A stretch of 64,000 bases of DNA from G025836975 sp040391135 (GTDB taxonomy: Bacteria; Pseudomonadota; Gammaproteobacteria; Burkholderiales; Burkholderiaceae_B): NCBI GenBank assembly GCA_040391135.1, contig JBEBYL010000017.1, positions 3,029 through 67,028 on the forward strand, given 5' to 3'. Of the stretch, positions 33,808-42,366 are shown piece after piece. The position numbers and the translations under genes were made by a program. Under the pieces are notes generated by a model that was not told the DNA's origin, ran no database searches, and was given only the letters and a program-made list of their open reading frames with translations. How positions within the stretch are numbered: position 1 is the stretch's first letter; each line of letters starts with the position of its first letter.

Positions 33808-35535
33808 ATGCTGGACATGGAACTGCACTTTGAAGACGGGCTTGTCCAGACGCGCAGTGCCGCTTTGCCGCTGGAGATAGGACGCTCGGCCAGTGCCGGT
33901 TTGTGCCTGAAGGCATGGCGGGTGGCAAGGCGGCATGCCCTGCTTGAAGAAGGCGAGGGCGGTATATTCATCGAGGACTTCGGCGCGCTTAGCGGTACGC
34001 TGGTCAATGGCCGGCGCATAACCCGCTACGGCCCGCTGCGCGCAGGCGACGAGATCGTCATCGGACCTTGCCTCATACGCCTGCGTGAACTGCCCGGCAT
34101 GGCGATCAGCGAACGGGCCGTAGCCCCAGTCTCGGGTCTCGCCGCGGCGCCTCCGGCGTTGAAGGACAACAATGCCGGGCTTGCGCATGTTTCGAGCAAG
34201 GCCGTGGCTCCGGCTGCCAAGCAAGAGGATGCTTCTTTTCCGCTGCAACTGCCTTCCGACGCCTTGCTTCATCATCGACGGCGCTTGCATACGGCTTTGC
34301 TCGAAGCGTTGGACTTGCGCCGCCGTGATATCGCCGCCATGAGCGACGACGCGCTGCGCGGTGAAGCGATGGCCGCTCTGGGCGAGATCATCATGCAGGA
34401 CAGCGGCTTGCCGGATTCGGTCGATCGGGCCCAGATGCTGATCGACGTGGTGAACGAGGCTGTGGGGCTTGGTCCACTGGAGCCTTTGCTGGCGGATCCG
34501 GCCATCAGCGAAATCATGGTGAATCGGCACGATGAGATCTTCGTTGAATCCAATGGGCGGCTGCGTCGCCATCCAGGCGCGTTCAGCAGCGAACAGGCGG
34601 TGTTGGGTGTCATCGAGCGCATTGTTTCGCCCCTGGGCCGACGCATCGATGAGAGTTCGCCCATGGTGGATGCGCGGCTGCGGGATGGGTCGCGCGTCAA
34701 TGCGGTCATCGCTCCGGTGGCCCTGCGCGGCGCCAGCCTGACGATACGCAAGTTTCCGCAAGCGCGTCCCGACATGGACGATCTTTTGCGTGTGGGTGCG
34801 CTGGATTCCGCGATGCGGGATTTTCTTTGCGCCTCGGTACTGGGCAAGAAAAACATGATTGTGTCGGGTGGAACAGGCTCGGGCAAGACGACGCTGCTGA
34901 ATATATTGTCCAATTTCATTCCCGACGGCGAGCGCATCGTCACCATAGAAGATGCGGCTGAATTACGTCTGGACCACCGGCACCTGGTCGCGCTGGAGTC
35001 CAGGCCGGCCAATCTTGAAGGCCGCGGCCGGATCGATATTCGCGATCTGGTGCGCAATGCCTTGCGCATGCGTCCTGATCGCATCGTCATCGGCGAATGC
35101 CGCGGCGGCGAGGCCTTCGATATGCTGGCCGCCATGAATACCGGGCACGAGGGATCGCTGACGACTTTGCATGCGAACAGCCCGCGCGATGCATTGTCTC
35201 GATTGGAAACCATGATCCTTATGGCTGGCATGGATCTGCCTTTGGCGGCGGTTCGCGAACACATTGCCGCCAGCATCGATTTCATCGTCCAGCAAGCCCG
35301 GCTGAACGATGGAAAACGCCGCATTATCGCTATCGTCGAGATAACGGGGATGGAAAGCGGACGGATACAGACCCAGGAGCTGTTCCGCTACGTTCATGGG
35401 CCTGCACCGGCTTTTGCCGGTTGCGGAGTCGTTCCCGAATGCTTTGCCGGTCAGGACGGCCAGCCTGGCCTGCCGGTTTCCCTGTTCGATCAATATACCG
35501 AATTGGCCCCAAGCGGCGATATTCCCTGTTTTTGA
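33808..35535 (+). CDS. FHA-CpaF/TadA fusion, Flp pilus assembly ATPase
   Basis: A 575-aa two-domain protein. Residues about 20-95 form a forkhead-associated domain (LEIGRSASAGLCLKAWRVARRHALLEE, then GTLVNGRRI). The C-terminal 450 residues are a secretion ATPase: LGPLEPLLADPAISEIMVNRHDEIFVE, Walker A SGGTGSGKTT near residue 355, Asp box TIEDAAELRL, Walker B MRPDRIVIGECRGGEAF and TTLHANSP. FHA domains bind phosphothreonine, so the motor may be controlled by phosphorylation or use FHA as docking module. Normal CpaF lacks FHA. No TadZ/CpaE gene lies nearby. Confidence 0.93.
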   Translation: MLDMELHFEDGLVQTRSAALPLEIGRSASAGLCLKAWRVARRHALLEEGEGGIFIEDFGALSGTLVNGRRITRYGPLRAGDEIVIGPCLIRLRELPGMAISERAVAPVSGLAAAPPALKDNNAGLAHVSSKAVAPAAKQEDASFPLQLPSDALLHHRRRLHTALLEALDLRRRDIAAMSDDALRGEAMAALGEIIMQDSGLPDSVDRAQMLIDVVNEAVGLGPLEPLLADPAISEIMVNRHDEIFVESNGRLRRHPGAFSSEQAVLGVIERIVSPLGRRIDESSPMVDARLRDGSRVNAVIAPVALRGASLTIRKFPQARPDMDDLLRVGALDSAMRDFLCASVLGKKNMIVSGGTGSGKTTLLNILSNFIPDGERIVTIEDAAELRLDHRHLVALESRPANLEGRGRIDIRDLVRNALRMRPDRIVIGECRGGEAFDMLAAMNTGHEGSLTTLHANSPRDALSRLETMILMAGMDLPLAAVREHIAASIDFIVQQARLNDGKRRIIAIVEITGMESGRIQTQELFRYVHGPAPAFAGCGVVPECFAGQDGQPGLPVSLFDQYTELAPSGDIPCF

Positions 35536-35593
35536 ATTGCCGGAACTCAGGATGGTCCCCCGGCGGCCCCCACTCGGGTAAAGGAGCTTGTAC

Positions 35594-36439
35594 ATGATCG
35601 AGCTGTTCATCATTGGCGTTGCCGTGGCGATGGCGGTGCTCGGCTGGTTTCTGCAACGTTCGTTGATCGGCGCCTATGCGCGCTACCGGCAGGCTTTCAA
35701 GCAGGAAGCCAGCGAACGCATGGGTGAGTTCTTCCTTTTTCTGGATCCCTCGCAGTTGTGGCTGGCCAATCTTGTGGCTTGCGCCCTTGTCATTTCGGCC
35801 AGTTATGTCGTGCTTGGCGAAGGGTGGCTTTCCGCCGCCGCGGGCGCGGCCGTCCTGGCCGCGCCTCAATATGGTATTCGCCGCCTCAGGCTGCGGCGCC
35901 TGAGGAGCTTCGATCGGCAACTGCCCGACATGTTGATGGCGCTTTCCGGGGCGTTGCGCGCGGGGTCGGGTGTACAGATGGCCTTGCGTCATATCGTGGC
36001 GCAATCGCCCATACCTCTTTCTCAGGAATTCGGCTTGATGCTGCGTCAACAGCGCATGGGGATGTCGTTCGAACAGGCACTGGGAGGGCTCTATCAGCGC
36101 ATGCCGACTGAAGGCATGGGTTTGGTGGCATCCTCTCTAAAGATCGCCGCGCAAAGCGGCGGCAATCTGGCCGAAACGCTGGAAGCGATAGCGGCCACCT
36201 TGCGAGCCAGGCTGCATCTGCTCGGGCGCATTCATGCACTGACCTCGCAAGGCCGCATGCAGGCCTGGGTCATGGCTTGCATGCCCGCCGTTCTGGCGCT
36301 GGTTCTGTATCGCCTGGATCCGATCGCGATGGCGGTGCTTTGGGAGACGCCGTTGGGCTGGTCGGTGCTGGGCATCATTTTCCTGCTGGAAGCCATAGGC
36401 ATCTTCTTCATACTGCGCATCGTCAGTATTCGGGTATAG
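35594..36439 (+). CDS. tadB: Flp pilus assembly inner-membrane protein TadB
   Basis: A 281-aa protein with a T2SSF-type domain: RSFDRQLPDMLMALSGALRAGSGVQMALRHI, followed by MLRQQRMGMSFEQALGGLYQRMPTEGMGLVASSLKIAAQSGGNLAETLEAI. Helices at both ends place it in the inner membrane. The ATG at 35594 is chosen for AAGGAG seven bases upstream; a TTG at 35588 is in frame. Together with TadC it forms the platform on which the ATPase acts. Confidence 0.92.
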   Translation: MIELFIIGVAVAMAVLGWFLQRSLIGAYARYRQAFKQEASERMGEFFLFLDPSQLWLANLVACALVISASYVVLGEGWLSAAAGAAVLAAPQYGIRRLRLRRLRSFDRQLPDMLMALSGALRAGSGVQMALRHIVAQSPIPLSQEFGLMLRQQRMGMSFEQALGGLYQRMPTEGMGLVASSLKIAAQSGGNLAETLEAIAATLRARLHLLGRIHALTSQGRMQAWVMACMPAVLALVLYRLDPIAMAVLWETPLGWSVLGIIFLLEAIGIFFILRIVSIRV

Positions 36440-36453
36440 GCTAAAGGAGTGCC

Positions 36454-37326
36454 ATGTTCTTCTGGATCAGTTGCTTTGCAGCCGGGGTGTCATTGTGTTC
36501 GGCGGTCTGGGTATTTACCCGGCCTGTGGCTGTTGGCACGCCCCATCTGGAACCGCGTCCGTCTGGTCTGCTCCTGCGGCTGGCCTGGCCGTGGGTGCTG
36601 GCTATGGCCCTTATATGCGAGCCATTCATCTCCTGGCGGTACCGGTTATCGCTGCGTCTGCGCATACGCAGGGCTGGTCTGGCCTCTTTCTGGAAGCCTG
36701 AACATGTCGTCGCCTTGCAGATGTTCGCATTCGGATTGCCTGCGCTTGCGGCAGGGGGGCTATCCGCGCAGGGCGGCCTGAGTCCCGCTCACAGTCTGCT
36801 TATGGGCTTGATCACGGGGATGGCGGCCATGTGGTGGCCGCTGCGCTGGCTTTCCGACCTGGGCCTGCGCCGGCAAGGGCAGATGCTGCGCGAGCTTCCC
36901 TTTATGTTGGATATGGCTACCTTATGCGTCGAGGCGGGGCTCAATCTGCAGGGCGCATTGCAGCAGGCCGCCCAGCACGGTCCTGAAGGGCCTTTGCGTT
37001 CGGAATTGCGGCATGCGCTTGCCGATATGCGCGCCGGCGTGCCGCGTCTGCAAGCACTGGATGAACTGGCCGAACGAACAGGCCTGGCGGCGGTGCGCAG
37101 CCTGGTGACGGCCTTGGCCCAGGCCGATCGACTGGGCATGAGCCTGGGGCCCTTGCTGCGCTCCCAGTCGGAGCAGCGCCGCGCCGAACGTTTCCTGCGT
37201 GCCGAAAAGCTGGCCCTGGAAGCCCCGGTGAAAATGCTTTTTCCGATGGTGTTCTGCATTTTTCCGTGCACCTTCCTGATCATCGGTTTTCCCATTGTCA
37301 TCAAGCTGCTGGCGGTGGACTTTTGA
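36454..37326 (+). CDS. tadC: Flp pilus assembly inner-membrane protein TadC
   Basis: A 290-aa T2SSF-domain protein. It has N-terminal helices, the conserved RQGQMLRELPFMLDMATLCVEAGLNLQGALQQAAQ and LAQADRLGMSLGPLLRSQSEQRRAERFLRAEKLALEAPVKMLFPMVFCIFPCTFLI, which is the TadC-type C-terminus. AAGGAG is well placed. The stop overlaps the next start (TGATG). Confidence 0.93.
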   Translation: MFFWISCFAAGVSLCSAVWVFTRPVAVGTPHLEPRPSGLLLRLAWPWVLAMALICEPFISWRYRLSLRLRIRRAGLASFWKPEHVVALQMFAFGLPALAAGGLSAQGGLSPAHSLLMGLITGMAAMWWPLRWLSDLGLRRQGQMLRELPFMLDMATLCVEAGLNLQGALQQAAQHGPEGPLRSELRHALADMRAGVPRLQALDELAERTGLAAVRSLVTALAQADRLGMSLGPLLRSQSEQRRAERFLRAEKLALEAPVKMLFPMVFCIFPCTFLIIGFPIVIKLLAVDF

Positions 37327-37724
37327 TGCCCCATCCTGGCGGCGGGCGAAGAAGCAGGGCGGCTTGCGCCAACGTGGATACAGGCCGTCTACGCGTTATC
37401 GTTGCCGCCACCCTCCGCCAGCGCTTGCTGGGTTTGCACGCCTATCCCGGCCTGCCATGGCATACCGGGCTTTGCATCACGCCTTGCAACGCCATACACA
37501 CCTTCGGGCTACGGTATGCCATCGATGCGGTGTTTCTGGATCGGCATGGCCAGGTCATCAGGCGCATGGAAAATCTGCCGCCCTGGCGCGCGGCTATCTG
37601 CCTGAAGGCGGCTTGCGTGGTGGAGCTGCCGGCGGGTTATTGCGCCGCCTATCCCGATTATCCGCGCCGCATCCGCCTTGCCTTGGATTGCGGGCGCATC
37701 GAGCCCTGGCGTTCTACGCTCTAA
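37326..37724 (+). CDS. DUF192 family protein at the end of the Tad locus
   Basis: A 132-aa protein. The DUF192 core is LRQRLLGLHAYPGLP, then CNAIHTFGLRYAIDAVFLDRHGQVIRRMENLPPW and ACVVELPAG. Members are small beta-barrel proteins of unknown function, in some cases secreted; here no signal peptide is seen. It overlaps tadC by one base, and DUF192 genes are found at other Tad loci, so a link with the pilus is possible. It is convergent with the next gene. Confidence 0.85.
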   Translation: MPHPGGGRRSRAACANVDTGRLRVIVAATLRQRLLGLHAYPGLPWHTGLCITPCNAIHTFGLRYAIDAVFLDRHGQVIRRMENLPPWRAAICLKAACVVELPAGYCAAYPDYPRRIRLALDCGRIEPWRSTL

Positions 37725-37736
37725 CGCGTACCATCA

Positions 37737-38510
37737 TCACTGCTCCGACGGATGGTTCGCACCGAATACACTGATATAGGCTGGGTAGAAGCTGCAATAC
37801 AGTACCGCCGCCACGATGATGTTGACGGGCGTCAGCAGTATCTGCACCGTGCCCGGCGCCACGCCCATGGCGCTGATGAAGTTACCCGCCATTTGCACGG
37901 CGAAGAAGATCGCGGCCCAACTGGCGCCGTAGGCCAGGAAGGGCAGCTTGTTGCGCCAGCAGGCCACCATGGAAAAGAATAGCGCCTGGCGCATGCGTAT
38001 CTTGTGCCAGCCTATCAGCGCGGGGGCATGCCAGAACAGGGCGGAGATCAGCACGTACAGCAGGCCGAAGGTAATCAACGGGCCCCGCATGGCGGCCAGC
38101 AGGGCGTGTTCGTCCAGCACCCCGTCCGGATTGATGGCGGTCATCAGGCTGTCCATGAAGGGCAGGGTGGCCAGGAAGCCGCCCATCATGCAGAAGGCCA
38201 GGTAGGCCAGGCCCAGGCCGAACAGGCGCCTGCGGGTTTCGCGGTCGCGCAGGGGTTCCAGCCACATGGACAGCAGCATGGGATGCCCGGCGGCCACGTG
38301 GCGGCAGGCGCACAGGGTGATGAAGGTCAGTATCGGCGTGCCGGCGATCAGGGCCATCTGGCCGAACAGCGGGATCAGGTAGCTAACCGTGATCAGGAAT
38401 CCGGTCATCAAGCTCCAGAAAAACATGGCCATGGGCTGGCGCTTGAAGAGCTTGAATCCATCTTGTATCCAGATCCAGCCGGATGTGATGGGAAGGATGG
38501 CGGCTTGCAT
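37737..38510 (-). CDS. BPSS1780-family multi-span membrane protein
   Basis: A 257-aa integral membrane protein with about five to six helices. The N-terminus is typical of BPSS1780 proteins (WIWIQDGFKLFKRQPMAMFFWSLMTGF), as is the central YVLISALFWHAPALIGWHKI. The function is unknown. It follows the homoserine kinase gene by about 12 bases on the same strand, so the two share a transcript. Confidence 0.82.
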   Translation of the reverse strand: MQAAILPITSGWIWIQDGFKLFKRQPMAMFFWSLMTGFLITVSYLIPLFGQMALIAGTPILTFITLCACRHVAAGHPMLLSMWLEPLRDRETRRRLFGLGLAYLAFCMMGGFLATLPFMDSLMTAINPDGVLDEHALLAAMRGPLITFGLLYVLISALFWHAPALIGWHKIRMRQALFFSMVACWRNKLPFLAYGASWAAIFFAVQMAGNFISAMGVAPGTVQILLTPVNIIVAAVLYCSFYPAYISVFGANHPSEQ

Positions 38511-38522
38511 GCGATGGGGGTC

Positions 38523-39494
38523 CTAGATAGAAAGAGGGCGTGCCGGCGTGTTGCGGCGTTCGCGCAGTATGCGTTCGAAATGGCGCGGATCGTGCGGCTT
38601 CAGGGTTTGAGCGGGCCGGGGCAGGTAAAAGTCGAACAGCCGCGAGACCCAGAACCGCAGGGCGGCGGCCTGCAGCAGGGTCGGCCAGGCTTGTTCCTCT
38701 TCGGCGGTGAAGGGGCGTACGCGGCCGTAGGCGTCCAGCCAGGCGTGCAGCTTCTCGTCGTCGAACACGCCGGTGTTGCGTTCTATGCACCAGTCGTTGA
38801 CGCTGACCGCCACGTCAAAAAGCCAGGTATCGCAGCCGGCGAAGTAGAAGTCGATGAAGCCGCCCATGCGCGGCATGTCGAAGGTGCCGTCGAACAGCAC
38901 GTTGTCGCGGAACAGGTCGCAATGCGCCGGGCCCAGGGGCAGCGCCTTGTAGGCGGCGGTGGCCGCAAAGCGGGTCTGCTCGTCCAGCGTCTGCTGGATC
39001 AGCGCGGTTTGCGAACGGCTAAGAAAGGGCAGCACTTTGGGTACGGTTTCCTGCCACCAGGGCAGGCCGCGTAGATTGGGCTGGCGTATGCCGAAATCGG
39101 CTCCCGCAAGGTGCGCCCGCGCTAGGGTTTCCCCCGCCAGCGCGCAATGGGCCGCGCCGGGGTCGGGTTCGTAGCCGCCCGAAAGCCGGCTGACGATGGC
39201 GCAGGGTTTGCCGTGCAGCGTGGTCAGCCGGGTGCCGTCGCGCAAGGTTTGCGGATGCGGCACCGGTATGCCTTTCATGGCCAGGTGGTGCATCAGCTCG
39301 ATGTAGAACGGCAATTGTTCATGGGTCAGCACCTCGAACAGCGTCAGGACGTATTCGCCCTGAGTGGTGGCCAGGAAGTAATTGGTGTTTTCGATACCGG
39401 CGGTGATGCCGCGCAGGGAAACCAGGTCGCCCAGCATGTAGCGGGCCAGAAGCTCGCTTGCATCGCTGTCGCTGACGGGGGTAAAAACGGCCAT
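38523..39494 (-). CDS. thrB: Homoserine kinase (ThrB, type II)
   Basis: A 323-aa kinase of the choline kinase-like fold, which phosphorylates homoserine in threonine synthesis. Motifs: MAVFTPVSDSDASELLARYMLGDLVSLRGITAGIENTNYFL at the start, Brenner's-like loop LPLGPAHCDLFRDNVLFDG (catalytic Asp) and GGFIDFYFAGCDTWLFDVAVSVNDWC. Start at 39494 (MAVFTP) fits the family; the frame continues 21 codons upstream. The terminator of the upstream operon lies just ahead. Confidence 0.93.
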   Translation of the reverse strand: MAVFTPVSDSDASELLARYMLGDLVSLRGITAGIENTNYFLATTQGEYVLTLFEVLTHEQLPFYIELMHHLAMKGIPVPHPQTLRDGTRLTTLHGKPCAIVSRLSGGYEPDPGAAHCALAGETLARAHLAGADFGIRQPNLRGLPWWQETVPKVLPFLSRSQTALIQQTLDEQTRFAATAAYKALPLGPAHCDLFRDNVLFDGTFDMPRMGGFIDFYFAGCDTWLFDVAVSVNDWCIERNTGVFDDEKLHAWLDAYGRVRPFTAEEEQAWPTLLQAAALRFWVSRLFDFYLPRPAQTLKPHDPRHFERILRERRNTPARPLSI

Positions 39495-39528
39495 AGGCTG
39501 CGGACTCTGCTTGTGTAAACCGTGGAAA

Positions 39529-39556
39529 ATAAAAAAAGGCCCGAAAAGCCGGGCCA
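39529..39556 (-). terminator. Rho-independent terminator (minus strand) of the binding-protein / HMG-CoA reductase unit
   Basis: On the minus strand GGCCCG (39555-39550) pairs with CGGGCC (39543-39538) around a 6-base loop and runs into a T-rich tract at 39537-39529. It lies about 60 bases after the binding-protein gene stop, between it and thrB. Confidence 0.9.
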
Positions 39557-39615
39557 CTGATTTTAGTCCAGGTTGGCGCCCCGTGCGGCGGGGCTTGCCA
39601 TTCAGGTTGATGGAC

Positions 39616-40824
39616 TCATTTTTTAAGCAGCGGGCATGTGGAATCCTTGACCTGGGTGAAGGCTTCCTCGCCGGGAATGGTGGCGACGATCTTCATGTAG
39701 TCCCACGGCTTCTTGGATTCTTCGGGTGTTTTCACCTGCAGCAGATACATGTCGTGGATGTAGCGCCCATCGCCCCGTATATAGCCTTTGGTGTAGACGT
39801 CGTCGATTTTCATTTTCTTCAGTTCGGCCATGACTTTGTCCGAGTCGGTGGTCTTGACCGCTTCCACCGCCTTAAGATAGGTGGCCGTGGCCGAGTAGGC
39901 GGCGACCTGGTGGGTGCTGGGCATTTTCTTCATGGTTTCGTAGAAGCGCTGCGAGAATTTCCGGCTGGCTTCGTTCTTGTCCCAGTACCAGCTGTCCGTC
40001 ATCAGCAGCTTCTGGGCGACGGGCAGGCCCAGGCCATGGATGTCGTTAATGGTCATCAACAGGCCGACCAGCTTCATCTTGTCGACCAGGCCGAAGTCGT
40101 TGGCTGCCTTGATCGAATTGATGGTGTCCGAGCCCGCATTGGCCAGGCCCAGTACCTGGGCTCCCGACGCGGCGGCCTGCAGTATGTACGAGGACATGTC
40201 CGGCGAGAACGGCGGATGGCGAACCGAACCGACGACGGTGCCGCCGTTTTCCTTGACCACCGCGCTGGTGTCCGCCTCGAGCGAATGGCCGAAGGCATAG
40301 TCCGCCACCAGGAAGAACCACGATTTGCCGCCTTGCTTGATCACGGCCGAACCCGTGCCCTTGGCCAGGGCGACGGTATCGTATTCGTAGTGAATGGTGT
40401 AGGGGGTGCAATCCTCGTTGGTCAGGCGGGCGGTCGCGGCGCCGATATTGATGTAGGGTATTTTCTTTTCGTTGATGATGGTGTTCATGGCCAGGCCGGC
40501 CGCCGAATTGACGCCGCCGATCAGCAAGGTGATGCCTTGCTGGTCTATCCATTCGCGCGAGCGCGAGGCGGCGATTTCAGGCTTGTTCTGGTGGTCGGCC
40601 GAGAGTATTTCTATCTTCTTGCCCAGCACCTTTCCGCCCGCATCCCGCACCGCCATCCTGATGGCTTCCAGTCCGCCCGAGCCGTCGGTGTCGGCGTAGG
40701 GTCCCGACATGTCGGTGATGAATCCGATGCGCACGACATCCGGGCTTCCCTGCGCCTGGGCGCTGCCGATGGCGCCGGCCAGGACCAGGGCCAATGTGCT
40801 TAGCTGCATAAATGATGTTTTCAT
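39616..40824 (-). CDS. Branched-chain amino acid-type ABC substrate-binding protein
   Basis: A 402-aa periplasmic binding protein of the LivJ/LivK family (Peripla_BP_6). Signal peptide MKTSFMQLSTLALVLAGAIGSAQAQ; then VRIGFITDMSGPYADTDGSGGLEAIRMAVRDAGGKVLGKKIEI and the ADHQNKPEIAASRSREWID region. No permease or ATPase gene lies beside it, so it is an orphan receptor here. It follows the HMG-CoA reductase gene by 105 bases on the same strand, so its ligand could be linked to that pathway, but that is inference. Confidence 0.9.
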   Translation of the reverse strand: MKTSFMQLSTLALVLAGAIGSAQAQGSPDVVRIGFITDMSGPYADTDGSGGLEAIRMAVRDAGGKVLGKKIEILSADHQNKPEIAASRSREWIDQQGITLLIGGVNSAAGLAMNTIINEKKIPYINIGAATARLTNEDCTPYTIHYEYDTVALAKGTGSAVIKQGGKSWFFLVADYAFGHSLEADTSAVVKENGGTVVGSVRHPPFSPDMSSYILQAAASGAQVLGLANAGSDTINSIKAANDFGLVDKMKLVGLLMTINDIHGLGLPVAQKLLMTDSWYWDKNEASRKFSQRFYETMKKMPSTHQVAAYSATATYLKAVEAVKTTDSDKVMAELKKMKIDDVYTKGYIRGDGRYIHDMYLLQVKTPEESKKPWDYMKIVATIPGEEAFTQVKDSTCPLLKK

Positions 40825-40929
40825 GGTTTGTCTCCGTTGTTCCAGTGGATGGCTACCGGTCTGGCTGCCGGCTTGTTCGCCTGTTTCGGTAAATTCCTTG
40901 CTTCGGTATTGCTTGTTGCCCGGCCAAGG

Positions 40930-42222
40930 CTATTTGGCGCCGGCCCGCCGTTGCTGCAGCAGTTGCACGGCAAGGTCGACGCGCACGTCCTTTTCAGCCA
41001 CCATGGCCTGAACGACCCAGGCCACTTCATCGCCTTGCGCGCCGGCGGCAAGCGCGATGTTGCGGGCGTGCAAGGCCATGTGGCCGCGCTGTATGCCTTC
41101 GGTCGACAGGGCGCGCAGCGCCGCCATGTTTTGCGCCAGGCCCACGGCCGCCGCGATCTCGGCCAGTTCCTGCGCGGTGGAAACGCCCAATATCTTCAGG
41201 GAAAGCCGGGCAAGAGGGTGCGTTTTGGTGGCGCCGCCCACCAGGCCGACCGGCATGGGCAGCTCCAGCGTGCCGACCAGGTCGCCATTGCCGGCGATTT
41301 CCCAGGTGCTCAACGAGGTATAGCGGCCATCGCGGCAGGCAAAGGCATGGGCGCCGGCTTCGACCGCGCGCCAGTCGTTTCCGGTGGCCACAATGATGGG
41401 ATCGATGCCGTTCATGATGCCTTTATTATGCGTGGCGGCGCGGTAGGGGTCGACGGCGGCAAAGGTATAGGCATCGACAATGCCGTTGACGACATCCTCG
41501 CCGCTGTAGTCTTTCGTGTGCAGTGTTTTGGGGGATATTCGCACACGGGCGCGAGCCAGGCGCAAATCGGCCAGGTTGGACAGTATGCGCAAGCGCACGC
41601 GGCCCCCGGTGATTTGCTCGATGGGCCCGGCCACGGCTTCGGCCATGGTGTTGACGGTATTGGCGCCCATGGCGTCGCGCACATCGACGATCAAGTGGGC
41701 AATCACCATGGGGCCGCGCGCGGTGTCCGGAAACACATGCACCTCGATATCGCGACAGCCGCCGCCCAGACCCAGCAGCACCTGGTCGCGGCTGTTCGCG
41801 ATGTCTATGATCTTCTGGCGGTTTTGCAGTATGGCGTGCCGCGCGCCGTAGGGGTCGGATACGTTGGTCACCTGTACCTGGGCGCGCATGATGGGTCCGG
41901 TGCTGGACGTCTGGAAACCGCCCGATTCACGCACTAGCTTGGCCATATACGAAGCCGCGGCGACGACGGAGGGTTCTTCCACCGCCATGGGCACCAGCAC
42001 GTCCTTGCCGTTGACCTGGAAATACCCCGCAATGGCATAAGGCAGCTCGAACGTGCCGACGACGTTTTCTATCATGCCGTCTGCCGTGCCCAGCGGCAGG
42101 CCGCCGGCTTCGGCCAGCAGGCGGATTTCCTCCGCATTCAATTGCGTCTTTTCGGCAATGTGCTGCAAGCGTCCGGCGGGCGATAGGGAACGGAAGTCGG
42201 GCAGGCGGGAATCCAGGCTCAT
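40930..42222 (-). CDS. Class II (degradative) HMG-CoA reductase
   Basis: A 430-aa enzyme very like Pseudomonas mevalonii MvaA, which oxidises mevalonate with CoA to HMG-CoA. The catalytic residues fall at the same numbers: Glu83 in VEEPSVVAA, Lys267 in THNKGIMNG, Asp283 in ATGNDW, His381 in GHMALHARN. The nucleotide-binding DAMGAN motif is at 183-188. No mevalonate-pathway synthesis genes and no HMG-CoA lyase are in the window. A divergent PucR-type regulator and the binding-protein gene behind suggest an inducible catabolic unit. Confidence 0.94.
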   Translation of the reverse strand: MSLDSRLPDFRSLSPAGRLQHIAEKTQLNAEEIRLLAEAGGLPLGTADGMIENVVGTFELPYAIAGYFQVNGKDVLVPMAVEEPSVVAAASYMAKLVRESGGFQTSSTGPIMRAQVQVTNVSDPYGARHAILQNRQKIIDIANSRDQVLLGLGGGCRDIEVHVFPDTARGPMVIAHLIVDVRDAMGANTVNTMAEAVAGPIEQITGGRVRLRILSNLADLRLARARVRISPKTLHTKDYSGEDVVNGIVDAYTFAAVDPYRAATHNKGIMNGIDPIIVATGNDWRAVEAGAHAFACRDGRYTSLSTWEIAGNGDLVGTLELPMPVGLVGGATKTHPLARLSLKILGVSTAQELAEIAAAVGLAQNMAALRALSTEGIQRGHMALHARNIALAAGAQGDEVAWVVQAMVAEKDVRVDLAVQLLQQRRAGAK

Positions 42223-42304
42223 TTTGCGTTGTCTCGGTAGGTTTCGAATAATGATGAATGAAGATCAGTATAGGTAAGGCCTGTCGGTAATCACATGTTA
42301 TAAG

Positions 42305-42333
42305 TGCACATAAAAGCACGATTTTTATGTGCA
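42305..42333. promoter_or_regulatory. Perfect 11-bp-arm inverted repeat in the divergent promoter region
   Basis: TGCACATAAAA (42305-42315) and TTTTATGTGCA (42323-42333) are exact reverse complements with a 7-base spacer. It lies between the reductase start (42222) and the regulator start (42367). As a dyad in a divergent promoter it is a strong candidate operator, most simply for the adjacent regulator. No T-tract, so not a terminator. Confidence 0.65.
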
Positions 42334-42366
42334 TATTCTTGTTTCGCACTTTTCAGGACCAGGCCG

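Noticed and set aside
32749..34761. 670-codon minus-strand frame opposite the secretin and ATPase genes
   Set aside because: Shadow frame; both plus-strand genes are clear family members and the antisense translation shows no domain.
38004..39074. 356-codon plus-strand frame opposite the membrane protein and thrB
   Set aside because: Gln/Gly/His-rich shadow of two recognisable minus-strand genes.
40828..41937. 369-codon plus-strand frame opposite the HMG-CoA reductase
   Set aside because: Shadow; the minus-strand gene has every catalytic residue.
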